Origin: Candidatus Poribacteria bacterium
GTDB taxonomy: Bacteria; Poribacteria; WGA-4E; WGA-3G
DNA length: 64,000 nt
Assembly: GCA_022821965.1 (NCBI GenBank)
Contig: JAJECN010000002.1
Coordinates: 181,900-245,899, forward strand
Reading direction: 5' to 3'
Below, in pieces: positions 26,244 to 34,326 of this stretch. The notes under the pieces were generated by a model that ran no database searches, was not told the origin of the DNA, and saw only the letters and a list, made by a program, of their open reading frames with translations. Position 1 is the first letter of the stretch; each line of letters begins with the position of its first letter. The translations under genes were made by a program, and so were the position numbers.

Positions 26244-27097
26244 CGGTTTTGACTCCTCCGCCCTGTTTTTCTTGCTTTGGGTACAATCAACCTATCATCC
26301 CCGCCTCTATATGCAACGAAGTCTTTCAAGTTTCTAATCTGTTTTGTTTTGCCACTATCTTCGGTGGTAGTAATCTTACCATAGTTCATCCAATAATCAT
26401 CAAACCACTCTTCACCCAACTTTGAGAACATTCCACGCCCTGAGATTATATCAGCAATTTTATTAATACTTCCGATATTTGCGGTATTGCCACTACCACT
26501 TTTGTCACTTGCGATCCTCCATTTCTCTGCGACGAAGAATTTGAAGTCCTTTATAACAGAAGATATCGAATGAAGTTCTTCAAACTCATAAGTGTGAGTT
26601 TCGTCTACTTCTTCTATATGCCTGCTGTAAATAATTCCCAAACAGAAATGTCCTTGATATTGACCATAGGGAAACTGAATGTTTTTTGAACTTTCTCTAT
26701 TTATGAGGTATTGCCCATGAGAACCCAAGGTGAACCCATTGCAAAACTCTGGATAATCCGGTAAGCGGTATGTCGTCTTAAAATCTACAGCGAATTTAAT
26801 GTCTGTGTTCTCGGCATGCACGAAAGAGATGTCTGGATAGTAATTTTGATGTTCAGCCAAAACCACTCGGTATCCAGTCTCTTCAGCGAAACTGAGGATA
26901 CGAGGGAAAAGATGTATTTCAAGAATCTTCGATATTATTTTCGTATCCGAAGAAATTGTATAAATATTCCGGCATACATCAATAAATCCTTTGATACGCC
27001 ATTGACCATCGTCTGTACTAACATGTTCGTCAAGCGATGAAACGAATTGAGTTAGTGCGTGAAAGAATTCCTGTTTAATTTGGAAATCTTGGCTCAT
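26240..27097 (-). CDS. EcoRV-family type II restriction endonuclease
   Basis: The catalytic PD-D-x-K layout is complete: YPD (Asp 89), then VDFKTTY (Asp 105, Lys 107), with the same 15-residue spacing as Asp74 to Asp90 in EcoRV. The DNA-recognition loop of EcoRV (GSGNTTNIGS) is preserved as GSGNTANIGS at residues 201-210, and a glutamine-containing segment before YPD (AEHQNYYPD) matches the Q-loop. EKWRIASDKSGSG parallels EcoRV around residue 180. At 285 residues it is about 40 longer than EcoRV. It lies directly upstream of, and overlaps, the M.EcoRV-like gene. The recognition site is probably GATATC. Starts after AGGA. Confidence 0.9.
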   Translation of the reverse strand: MSQDFQIKQEFFHALTQFVSSLDEHVSTDDGQWRIKGFIDVCRNIYTISSDTKIISKILEIHLFPRILSFAEETGYRVVLAEHQNYYPDISFVHAENTDIKFAVDFKTTYRLPDYPEFCNGFTLGSHGQYLINRESSKNIQFPYGQYQGHFCLGIIYSRHIEEVDETHTYEFEELHSISSVIKDFKFFVAEKWRIASDKSGSGNTANIGSINKIADIISGRGMFSKLGEEWFDDYWMNYGKITTTEDSGKTKQIRNLKDFVAYRGGDDRLIVPKARKTGRRSQNR

Positions 27098-27161
27098 ACA
27101 TAAATCCTGCTACATTAACTACCAGAGTTCAAGCAAAGTGAGTAAAATATTTGGATCTATT

Positions 27162-27178
27162 CTGAGGTAAAGCCTCAG
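27162..27178. terminator. Small hairpin between the PhyH gene and the restriction gene
   Basis: CTGAGG-taaag-CCTCAG forms a 6-bp stem in the 99-bp gap between two minus-strand genes. It has no clear T-run, so it is only a weak terminator candidate for the restriction-modification transcript. Confidence 0.25.
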
Positions 27179-27196
27179 CACTTTAATATATTTGGT

Positions 27197-28021
27197 TTAG
27201 TACTCGCCACGGGCATTCCAACCCGGATACTGTTCTTCCAACGCCTCAAGCGTCTGTGGCGTGTAGTACGGATGCCCGGCAGGTGGGAACCGAAAGACCT
27301 CACGCTCTGCCGCTGTCAGCGTCCCGATGAATTTCGAGAATGTCGGATTCCGACCTTTGTCTGTATAGTGCCGAAAGCCTTCCCAATAGTGATCTGCGCG
27401 TCCTAAACCGAACCCCCACGTGAAGCGTTGTCCATCTTCCCGCAGATAATCGCTCGCTGAATGCAGTGTATAGTTGTTGAAGATGCAGACAGTTCCACCT
27501 TTACAAACAAGTGGTTCGTATTTCGAGGTATCCCGTCCGTATTCTTTAGCAAGTAGTCTAAGCGGTGCCTGATCTTCGTCGACATCCTCAAGGTGTACCC
27601 AAAAACCGATTTGCCCGAATTCACGGGCACTCTCGGATTGTGGTAGCAGTGAGTTGTTGCCATTATCAATGTGCAAATTGTTCGGATCGCTACCGACACC
27701 CGGGCCTTTAAATCCGGGATAGCGTGCAATCATACACCCAGCGCGGAAGTGAATATGTTCCGTTTTCAGAAATTTACGTGCGAATTCCCATGCATCGTGG
27801 TCCACGATCGCGCGTAATAAAGCCATCTCAGCGGGCGGGAATTCGGTCAAAGTTGCTCTACCGGGTGGTGGGTCATCCTTAACTTCTCCCCATGTCGGGA
27901 GGACCCGGCGTTGGGCAGCTTGCATCTCCGCAAGTTGTTCACCTGAATAGTAATCGGGGACAATTAAGTAGCCTTTCGCTAAAAGTTCATCAAGTTGTGC
28001 ATCGGTAAATTTCTTAGGCAT
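27197..28021 (-). CDS. Phytanoyl-CoA dioxygenase (PhyH) family protein
   Basis: ATG at 28019-28021 has GGAGGT six bases upstream; an ATG twelve bases earlier overlaps that site and is rejected. The 274-residue protein has the Fe(II)/2-oxoglutarate facial triad expected of PhyH enzymes: LHIDNGNN (His-x-Asp) near residue 137 and the distal His in YTLHSASDYL near residue 190, followed by RFTWGFGLGR, which supplies the Arg for 2-oxoglutarate. These enzymes hydroxylate small molecules; the substrate cannot be predicted. The family is strongly expanded in Poribacteria (general knowledge). It stands alone: tRNA-Asn lies upstream and the restriction pair downstream. Confidence 0.87.
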   Translation of the reverse strand: MPKKFTDAQLDELLAKGYLIVPDYYSGEQLAEMQAAQRRVLPTWGEVKDDPPPGRATLTEFPPAEMALLRAIVDHDAWEFARKFLKTEHIHFRAGCMIARYPGFKGPGVGSDPNNLHIDNGNNSLLPQSESAREFGQIGFWVHLEDVDEDQAPLRLLAKEYGRDTSKYEPLVCKGGTVCIFNNYTLHSASDYLREDGQRFTWGFGLGRADHYWEGFRHYTDKGRNPTFSKFIGTLTAAEREVFRFPPAGHPYYTPQTLEALEEQYPGWNARGEY

Positions 28022-28121
28022 ATTGACCTCCATTGGAGAAATAGCACAAATTTGGACAAGAACAGATTAAAAAATTTGCTGACGAACCTTGACCACCAAA
28101 GCCCGCCAGCAAAATTCAAAA

Positions 28122-28194
28122 CTCCCCCAGACGGACTCGAACCGCCGACACGATGGTTAACAGCCATCTGCTCTACCGACTGAGCTATGGGGGA
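28122..28194 (-). tRNA. tRNA-Asn (anticodon GTT)
   Basis: The minus strand gives acceptor arms TCCCCCA/TGGGGGA (7 bp), D-arm TAGCTCAGTCGGTAGAGCA, anticodon stem GATGG/CCATC with loop CTGTTAA (anticodon GTT), and T-arm GGCGGTTCGAGTCCGTC. The CCA end is not encoded. No integrase or att-like repeat adjoins it. Confidence 0.97.
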
Positions 28195-28271
28195 ATGGTC
28201 ATGTTAATTATAACCTATCTCATTTGTAATGTCAAATTAAATTTCATTTTTATTATGGTGTACTATCCGTT

Positions 28272-28901
28272 TCAATCTTTTTCTTTTTCAGGCTTATATT
28301 CCAACAGTTTTAGTTCAATAAGCAACCATTTTGCACACCACGCCTTACCATCAATATACGGCGGATTATCACCTACGTCAGGATGCGAATCGTAAGTGAC
28401 AGCACGCCTTGAATACTGTTGAAGACTGTTATACTCAGCAGGAGTCAGTTTAATAGTTTCATGGATCGGTTTCTGCGTGATCTGCTCAATAGCGTCTATA
28501 TAAATATTATGGTATGGGTATTGACCACTATCCAACCAAGCTTCTTCTTTGCTATAGTCGTGCCCTTCCCACCCGTATGTATCACGCATTTTTAGCAACT
28601 TATAACGGAGTGGTTTGATGGCAGAATCCAATCTTAAGTAACCGGCAAGCAGCGCAGCCGAAGTTGAACCTTGATCAATATATTTTATTATGAGATGACC
28701 CACTGCGCTTTTATTTTTTTCAAACCAAGCCAACTCTTGAGCAGTAAAATGCTCATCTACGGACTCTATAAGGAAATCGTAAAAACTCAGTTTTAATGCT
28801 AAATCAAGCACCTCAGTCACATAATCTACTGTCGGTTGTTTGTGTCCTGAGCAACCTGAAATAATTAACATTAACAATAGAAGAATGGTTACGCACTTCA
28901 T
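28272..28901 (-). CDS. Hypothetical lipoprotein
   Basis: I start it at ATG 28899-28901, which follows AGGAG at eight bases; the longer upstream frame overlaps the rhodanese gene and makes no sense. The signal (MKCVTILLLLMLIISGC, lipid Cys 17) marks it as a lipoprotein of 209 residues. The mature part is mostly helical, with no motif I recognise; it holds several aromatic-rich segments (YGWEGHDYSKEEAWLDSG) and ends in a charged tail. It lies 31 bp downstream of the rhodanese gene, same strand, so the two may be cotranscribed. Function unknown. Confidence 0.75.
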   Translation of the reverse strand: MKCVTILLLLMLIISGCSGHKQPTVDYVTEVLDLALKLSFYDFLIESVDEHFTAQELAWFEKNKSAVGHLIIKYIDQGSTSAALLAGYLRLDSAIKPLRYKLLKMRDTYGWEGHDYSKEEAWLDSGQYPYHNIYIDAIEQITQKPIHETIKLTPAEYNSLQQYSRRAVTYDSHPDVGDNPPYIDGKAWCAKWLLIELKLLEYKPEKEKD

Positions 28902-28932
28902 GGTATTCTCCTTATAACCCACACCACTGTAC

Positions 28933-29322
28933 TTAGCACCCACATACAACTTCAGTTCCCTGAACGCCTCGTTTACCTTTTGTTTCGTAGCCATCACGTT
29001 TCCACCAATCTAAGCCACCCATCAGTTCCTTAACCTGAAACCCCAACTTTGCCATATTTAAGGCACCTTTTGTGGAAGCATTACAGCCGATACCGTCACA
29101 ATAGGTCACATACACCTTAGATTTATCAAGTTCACGTGTAGTTGCCTCAGACATTGTTCGATGCGGTATATTTATTGATGTTGGTATGCGTTCAAGTGCG
29201 TAAGCCTCTGGGGAACGCGCATCTATCACAACGATAGGTTCGCCGTTATTGAGTGCTTCATAGAGATCCCAAGAATCTGTTTCATAATTGAGTTTCGCTT
29301 GATAAAATTCAGTCTGATCCAT
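28933..29322 (-). CDS. Rhodanese-domain protein
   Basis: The start is ATG 29320-29322, with AAAGGA upstream. The 129-residue protein is a single rhodanese domain: VVIDARSPEAYALERIPTSI (CH2A-type motif), then active-site YVTYCDGIGCNASTKGA with the catalytic Cys in the loop, then the C-terminal GFQVKELMGGLDWWKRDGY motif. Such single-domain proteins carry sulfane sulfur from thiosulfate or persulfides; the loop CDGIGC has two Cys, so it may instead act as a sulfur carrier. It is followed by a CGC C-terminus (VVCGC), an additional Cys pair. It lies just after two BolA-like genes. Confidence 0.88.
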   Translation of the reverse strand: MDQTEFYQAKLNYETDSWDLYEALNNGEPIVVIDARSPEAYALERIPTSINIPHRTMSEATTRELDKSKVYVTYCDGIGCNASTKGALNMAKLGFQVKELMGGLDWWKRDGYETKGKRGVQGTEVVCGC

Positions 29323-29344
29323 AACTTTCCTTTTGTATTTAACG

Positions 29345-29617
29345 TTAGGTATAAATTTTAATTTCTTCAGGGTTGATAGCGACGATACGGGAAATGCGTT
29401 CAAGTTCGTCTTCGGATAGCACCTGGACAATATCTTCCCAGATCCGGTCCTCGCGTTCTGAGCGTTTATATTCATAGATGTCAAATTTACGGCTGATGAC
29501 AAGGATGCGGATGTGTTCGTCATCATCGTCGAAAACGTCAACGAAATAGTCTGGATCGGGGAAAGAACCTGCTTTGAGCGTATCATGAATTTTTTGCGTT
29601 AGCGTTTCACATGCCAT
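29345..29617 (-). CDS. Small BolA-like protein A
   Basis: This 90-residue protein is a paralogue of the next gene (both begin MAC..L.QKIHDTL). The layout of BolA proteins can be seen: an N-terminal helix (QKIHDTLKAG), an acidic strand FVDVFDDDDEH, the strand IRILVISRKFD with its S-x-x-F, a basic helix (RSEREDRIWEDIVQVLS), then a last strand with INPEE. BolA proteins act with monothiol glutaredoxins in iron-sulfur traffic. The invariant His of classical BolA is absent or displaced, so this is a fold-level assignment only. It is 22 bp upstream of the rhodanese gene, and 13 bp downstream of its twin. Confidence 0.5.
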   Translation of the reverse strand: MACETLTQKIHDTLKAGSFPDPDYFVDVFDDDDEHIRILVISRKFDIYEYKRSEREDRIWEDIVQVLSEDELERISRIVAINPEEIKIYT

Positions 29618-29630
29618 ATTTCTACCTCAA

Positions 29631-29894
29631 TTACCAGAGCGTAACCTCTTCAGGCAGCATCCCAATTGAGAGGAACACATGTCCCCATTCTTCCTGTGAG
29701 AGATGCTTTACCAACTCGTCCCAGATGATATCGGTTCTGTCTCCCATAGTGTGTCCATTAAATTTCCGACTGACAATAACAATGTGAACATGATCTGCGG
29801 AACCGTCGGAAACATCCACAAAATCTTTTGCATCGCTGAAGTATCCACCCCTGAGCGTATCATGAATTTTCTGCTTTAATATTTTACATGCCAT
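29631..29894 (-). CDS. Small BolA-like protein B
   Basis: ATG 29892-29894 starts an 87-residue protein beginning MACKILKQKIHDTLRGGYF, a clear paralogue of the preceding gene product. The S-x-x-F-x-G segment (VIVSRKFNGHTMGDR) and the end (LPEEVTLW) resemble the BolA core (S..F.G....R...L and PEE), though the family His is not placed as in BolA. Its start overlaps the last 11 bases of the GH101-like gene, so it is likely translated by coupling. It may belong with the rhodanese in a sulfur or iron-sulfur role (inference). Confidence 0.5.
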   Translation of the reverse strand: MACKILKQKIHDTLRGGYFSDAKDFVDVSDGSADHVHIVIVSRKFNGHTMGDRTDIIWDELVKHLSQEEWGHVFLSIGMLPEEVTLW

Positions 29895-32226
29895 TATGTA
29901 AATTCTCCCCATCCACAGAAAACACCTCAACCTTACCGGTGCCAATCCATATTGCAACCACACTTTTCCCTGGAATTATCATACCTCTATATTCAAACGC
30001 ATCCGCCCCGAAATTCGCGAACAGTTCAACAGCATCACCAAACTCGGTGCGTTGGACCTGCCTATCATCGCTTAGCCACTCAAAATCCGTCATTGTCTGC
30101 CCGCCGATCTGCCGATGCAACGGCGAAAAGAAGGCATAGTGCCGCTTTATCCACGCTTTATGCTTTGAAAACTCCGCCATATTCAGATGATACAACGGCG
30201 GCACATTGTAAAGCAATTCCAACAGTGCGAATGTTCCAATCGCATTCTTAAATTTGAGGCTACCAGAACCCCAGTGACTCGTTGTAACTATCGAATCATG
30301 GAACACAATCTGATAGAGTGGTAATCGGAAGCGCGGGGCCAAATAGAGATGCAAGTAGCGCGATTTGAGAGGCACCTGCTTTATGTGAATTGCTGGCGCT
30401 TCGGGGGGCCAGTACCCGCCAATATAGTAAGGCGAGGTTTTCGTCTTCATATCTGGATCACCCCATCCGATGACGGGTCTCATCATGCCGTGGGCAAAAT
30501 GGAGTGTCGCCGCAGCGTAGGCAGCACCTCCCTCTGAACCGACGACCATATTGTGCATATCCCGAATCCACGCAATACGCGCGAGTCGCGCGTTCATGTC
30601 ATCTAACTGCGTCGCCGGGTGGGAGATCGAATAATCGTCGAAGAGTTCGCCGTAAGCATCACAGTCGATAAACCACGTATTAAAATCTGACGACATCTGT
30701 TCAACGATACCATTGACGCGATCTTCAACATACGGCTGTGCGACGAGTGGACTTAAATGATACCCCTTCTTTTTGAATCCTTTGCTCTTCGTACCGTCTG
30801 CGTTGACAATCGCCCCGGTTTCATAAAGGGTCAAATCAAACTGTGCGGTTTCCCATGTGTCCTTTTCGTCCGGGTGATGGATACTATGGTAGGAGTCATA
30901 GGGTCCAATCAAATAACCGAGTTCTTTCGCCTTCGCAACAGCAGTTGGATGCCGAAACCCATCCTGCCATGAGTCCACACCGAGCCAGAGTCTGTCCAAT
31001 CCATTTTCGGCAAACTGTTCCAGTAGTTTTACAGAGAGACCGTCTCCCCACTCATCTGGATGTCGTAATACGTTGAGGAATGCCGCGTAAAGCAGAAGAC
31101 AGTTGCGCCGATAAATCTCTGGGGATGATAGCGTGGATACGTCTCGCGAGATCAACGCTTTTATTTCTGGTGTAACGGAAACCTCTGCCCATGTGGTGGC
31201 ATTGTAAAAACCCTGTTTCTCAAGTTGTTCGCTTAACGCACGACTGACAACGCGTAAACTGTATTTGAATGGACGCACAGATTGAGCGATGTCCTGAACC
31301 GCTTCCCGTGCCTCCGCGTTCAGTTGCGTCCAAATCTGTCTTGCAATCTCGCTATCATCACTCAATCTTGTGGCGAACGCCTTCCAATCCGTTACATCGT
31401 ACTGGCTAAGAAGTTTACCACCCCAGAGATAGGCATGCGCTGCACCGAGCAATTTCTCCGCCGCAGGATTCTTCTGGATCTTTTCAGCAAACGAGACGAA
31501 TTCAGCGTTCTCCATCACATACCGCCGATACTGCTTGGCAGGTGCAACCGGTGACGCTGTACTGAATGAGATACGCAGACCGTACCTTTTTCGTTCCCAA
31601 TTCGGTGTGAAGGCGTGCGATACTTTTATACCTAATCCAGAAGTGGAGGTCTTATTGAAAACGATCTGGTTGTTGAACGGGTTGGTTAGAATATAGGTAA
31701 GCGTTCGGTCACCGAGGTCCAATCCCCAAAATGGCATTGAGAGCCCTGCAGTTGTGTCTATCGGTCCCCGTTCTATCAAAAAGTCCTGCCATCTTTTATA
31801 ATTTTTCGGCACATAACTCCCCTCAAAGAAGGGAAAAATATAGCCACGGAGAGACTGAAAATCCCCAACAATGGGCCATGTTAAACGCACTGTGTCGCTT
31901 ATAGGCATATCTTGAACGTATTCAACGGACAGCGATTCGCCTATCAGTTCAAAACGAACAGTGAGGAAACGCTCTGGAAATCTCCAACTGACAGCGTTGC
32001 CTTCTTGAGAGAATTCCGCTATATCGCCGAGTCCTGTCTGTCCAGATGAAATCGGCACGACTGCTTCCGCGCCTACGGGACGCGCCTTCACCGCAAGCGA
32101 GTAAGGAACAATATCAACCTTCCACATAGAATTGCTAAGACGGACGGTTTCAGGTGCTGCAACGACATTGATAGCAGTCAGAAGAAGTATCGCTATAGAT
32201 AAAATGTAAAACCGCGATCTGAACAA
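29884..32226 (-). CDS. Secreted GH101/GH129-related glycoside hydrolase
   Basis: This 780-residue protein has a signal peptide (ILSIAILLLTAINVVAA), a beta-rich N-terminal domain and a TIM-barrel region resembling proteins related to GH101/GH129, the endo-/exo-acting alpha-N-acetylgalactosaminidases. Blocks that fit are GLDRLWLGVDSWQDGF, LGYLIGPYDSYHSIH, and TWFIDCDAYGELFDDYS, where an Asp would be the nucleophile. The start is TTG at 32224-32226, preceded by GAGG at ten bases; there is no better in-frame start. It probably acts on host or environmental glycoproteins outside the cytoplasm. The stop overlaps the small BolA-like gene. Substrate is inference. Confidence 0.7.
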   Translation of the reverse strand: MFRSRFYILSIAILLLTAINVVAAPETVRLSNSMWKVDIVPYSLAVKARPVGAEAVVPISSGQTGLGDIAEFSQEGNAVSWRFPERFLTVRFELIGESLSVEYVQDMPISDTVRLTWPIVGDFQSLRGYIFPFFEGSYVPKNYKRWQDFLIERGPIDTTAGLSMPFWGLDLGDRTLTYILTNPFNNQIVFNKTSTSGLGIKVSHAFTPNWERKRYGLRISFSTASPVAPAKQYRRYVMENAEFVSFAEKIQKNPAAEKLLGAAHAYLWGGKLLSQYDVTDWKAFATRLSDDSEIARQIWTQLNAEAREAVQDIAQSVRPFKYSLRVVSRALSEQLEKQGFYNATTWAEVSVTPEIKALISRDVSTLSSPEIYRRNCLLLYAAFLNVLRHPDEWGDGLSVKLLEQFAENGLDRLWLGVDSWQDGFRHPTAVAKAKELGYLIGPYDSYHSIHHPDEKDTWETAQFDLTLYETGAIVNADGTKSKGFKKKGYHLSPLVAQPYVEDRVNGIVEQMSSDFNTWFIDCDAYGELFDDYSISHPATQLDDMNARLARIAWIRDMHNMVVGSEGGAAYAAATLHFAHGMMRPVIGWGDPDMKTKTSPYYIGGYWPPEAPAIHIKQVPLKSRYLHLYLAPRFRLPLYQIVFHDSIVTTSHWGSGSLKFKNAIGTFALLELLYNVPPLYHLNMAEFSKHKAWIKRHYAFFSPLHRQIGGQTMTDFEWLSDDRQVQRTEFGDAVELFANFGADAFEYRGMIIPGKSVVAIWIGTGKVEVFSVDGENLHNGM

Positions 32227-32247
32227 TGTTGTCTATCCTCATTCAAA

Positions 32248-33006
32248 TTATCTTGATAACTCTTCCCACAACGCCCGATAAAAATTCATTACGCGTTCTG
32301 GATCGGAGCTTCCAGCGATTTCCGCAAGGGTGTACCCCGAATATCCTGAATCTCTCAACAGTGTAAAAAGTTCACGCCACGGATACTCACGTCGATGCAG
32401 TTCGGTGATATGCACCAAGCCGATTCTGCCTTTCACATAGTTGAAGTTGTTTTGGATAGAGCCATTTTCCACTTCACCGAAGTTGGAATTCCAGCAGACA
32501 TAAACATTATCGTGGTCGGCGACATCAATAATCGTACGGATATGCCGGAGTTCAGAGGTGCCACCGCCATGTACTTCCAACCGAATCTGCACGCCGAGGT
32601 CAGCGGCGAATTCACCGCACTCACGTAACGCCAATCCAATTTGCTCCAGTGTCTTTTCGACAGGCACTTCTTCGGGGAGTCCATTCGGACGTACCTTCAC
32701 ACCGGGTGCACCAACATCCGCTGCGAGTTGAGAATATACTTTCGTCCCGTCTATATTCTGTCGAACGACTGCCTGATCCACAGCATGATAGTCAAATGCG
32801 GAACCCAATCCAGCGATCTCAATCGGGGAATCGGCGAATTGTTGCTTTACCGCCGCTCGTTCGCTTGCGGAGAGTTCAACTTCAACGCCGTGGGCGTGTG
32901 TTGTCCGCAATTCCACACCTGAGAACCCTGTCTCCACACACTTTTCGATGATTGTGGGGACATTCCAATCTTTTGCCATATTATACGTAACTAAACCAAG
33001 TTTCAT
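32248..33006 (-). CDS. Sugar phosphate isomerase/epimerase-like TIM-barrel protein
   Basis: I start it at ATG 33004-33006 (MKLGLVTYNMAKDW), since upstream residues overlap the Uma2 gene. The 252-residue protein is an AP-endonuclease-2-type TIM barrel: ETGFSGVELRTTHAHG, IRLEVHGGG with the metal-binding Glu and His, VYVCWNSNFGE, IGLVHITELHR and SGYTLAEIAG (a second metal Glu). Xylose isomerase-like enzymes of this kind rearrange sugars or inositols with Mn or Zn. The ribosome site is weak. It lies upstream of the GH101-like gene, 21 bp apart, so it may handle released sugars (inference). Confidence 0.78.
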   Translation of the reverse strand: MKLGLVTYNMAKDWNVPTIIEKCVETGFSGVELRTTHAHGVEVELSASERAAVKQQFADSPIEIAGLGSAFDYHAVDQAVVRQNIDGTKVYSQLAADVGAPGVKVRPNGLPEEVPVEKTLEQIGLALRECGEFAADLGVQIRLEVHGGGTSELRHIRTIIDVADHDNVYVCWNSNFGEVENGSIQNNFNYVKGRIGLVHITELHRREYPWRELFTLLRDSGYSGYTLAEIAGSSDPERVMNFYRALWEELSR

Positions 33007-33046
33007 ACTTTCAATATATACGGGCTTGCAAGCTTCGCCCGCCTCC

Positions 33047-33616
33047 TTATTCAAATAATTGTGCGACTTGACACGAAAACCCTTCAACGACATCTTCACC
33101 CGTAAGTGTATCTTCGCGTGTAAGCAACTTGATGTCCGTTTCCGAACGATATACTATCACCGTTTTTGATCCAGGTTCAATTACCCAGACCATCTGCGTC
33201 CCACTCCCCAGATAAGCGAATGCCTTTTCAATCACACGCCGGAAAGCATCTGATGGTGAAACTATTTCAACTGCAAGATCAGGCGGAACAGGGAATGCTT
33301 TGCTCAGATCGTCAGGCAATTGTGCTGAAGAAATAAAAGCGATATCTGGTTTCAACACGCGCTCGCCTACCTGGAAACCCGTATCTGGAGTGACCACCTC
33401 GCCGAGTTTGTTCTCACGCACGTACAAGCCCAAGCGTAGAAAAACTCTTGCACTAATTATTCCATGTTCCGCAGATGCAGCTGGCATCGGTATTAATTCT
33501 CCTTTAACATACTCATATCCTTCCATATCGGATTGAAGAAATTCCGCCAACGTCATTTTGCTCTGTTCTGGTCGGTGTATCTTTTGTGTGAATTCGCGAG
33601 CGTTTTGTTGACCCAT
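33047..33616 (-). CDS. Uma2-family endonuclease, copy 1
   Basis: This 189-residue Uma2/DUF820 protein has a complete PD-(D/E)XK-like core: LKPDIAFISS (catalytic Asp), PPDLAVEIVSPSD (Glu in the second motif), and MVWVIEPGSKTVIVYR. The N-terminus EYVKGELIPMPAASAEHG is typical. It starts after GGAGG at seven bases. Uma2 genes are numerous in cyanobacteria and Poribacteria; function is unknown, with proposed nuclease activity. It is about 65% identical by eye to copy 2, 42 bp upstream on the same strand, and ends with an almost identical C-terminal block (GEDVVEGFSCQVAQLFE), so a local duplication is likely. Confidence 0.9.
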   Translation of the reverse strand: MGQQNAREFTQKIHRPEQSKMTLAEFLQSDMEGYEYVKGELIPMPAASAEHGIISARVFLRLGLYVRENKLGEVVTPDTGFQVGERVLKPDIAFISSAQLPDDLSKAFPVPPDLAVEIVSPSDAFRRVIEKAFAYLGSGTQMVWVIEPGSKTVIVYRSETDIKLLTREDTLTGEDVVEGFSCQVAQLFE

Positions 33617-33657
33617 TTTTATTCCTCCGTGATTAAGTTACCATGTCTCAACTTGAT

Positions 33658-34230
33658 CTATTCAAAAAGTTGTGCGACTTGACACGAAAACCCTTCAACA
33701 ACATCTTCACCCATGAGTGTGTCGTTAATTCCTAACACCCTGATAGGCGTTTCAGATCGATACACTCGTACCGTTTGTGAAGTAGGTTCCACAATCCAAA
33801 CCATTTTCGTTCCCGCCTCCAGATAGTCAAGAGCTTTCCTTACGACACTCCGAAAAGCATCTGATGGCGAGACTACCTCAACAGCAAGATCGGGTGGGTT
33901 CGGAAACACCTTACTCAAATCATCTGGCATTCGTTCTGATGGAACAAACGCAACATCTGGCATCAACACCCGGTCACCAATCTGAAAGCCCGTATCTGGA
34001 ACATAAACATCTCCGAGTCGATTTTCACGAACATATAAACCTAAAGGCAAAATCAGATTTATACTAATTTTACCATGTTCTACTGACGTAGGCGGCATCG
34101 GTATTAACTTTCCTTTCACATACTCATATCCCTCTAAATCGCTCTCAAGAAAATCTTCTAACGTCATATCAGTTTCCAGCGGCGCGAGGGATACCGTCGT
34201 TTGTTCATAGCTATTCTTCGGAATATCCAT
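33658..34230 (-). CDS. Uma2-family endonuclease, copy 2
   Basis: This 190-residue tandem paralogue of copy 1 has the same core: LMPDVAFVPS, PPDLAVEVVSPSD, MVWIVEPTSQTVRVYR. The start has the strong site AGGAGGAGG. The first 20 residues differ (MDIPKNSYEQTTVSLAPLE versus the MGQQNAREF start of copy 1), while the remainder is collinear. It is the first gene of this minus-strand run, and is divergent from the HTH-metallo-beta-lactamase gene with 96 bp between starts. Confidence 0.9.
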   Translation of the reverse strand: MDIPKNSYEQTTVSLAPLETDMTLEDFLESDLEGYEYVKGKLIPMPPTSVEHGKISINLILPLGLYVRENRLGDVYVPDTGFQIGDRVLMPDVAFVPSERMPDDLSKVFPNPPDLAVEVVSPSDAFRSVVRKALDYLEAGTKMVWIVEPTSQTVRVYRSETPIRVLGINDTLMGEDVVEGFSCQVAQLFE

Positions 34231-34265
34231 CAGAATTCCTCCTCCTTTGACGCTCCATATTTCAA

Positions 34266-34294
34266 TTGCATCGTACCCAATTTTCTGCTATAAT
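34266..34294 (+). promoter_or_regulatory. Sigma-70-type promoter for the HTH-MBL gene
   Basis: TTGCAT (34266-34271) and a perfect TATAAT (34289-34294) are 17 bp apart. Transcription would begin near 34301, about 25 bases before the ATG at 34327; AGGAG lies between. Confidence 0.7.
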
Positions 34295-34326
34295 GTTCCT
34301 CAAAGTAAAAATAGGAGAACACCACC

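Noticed and set aside
28122..28194. tRNA-Asn as an integration site
   Set aside because: No integrase, no direct repeat of the tRNA 3' end and no island-like gene content next to it.
28153..28395. Plus-strand frame across the tRNA
   Set aside because: It overlaps tRNA-Asn and the end of the lipoprotein gene, with no ribosome site.
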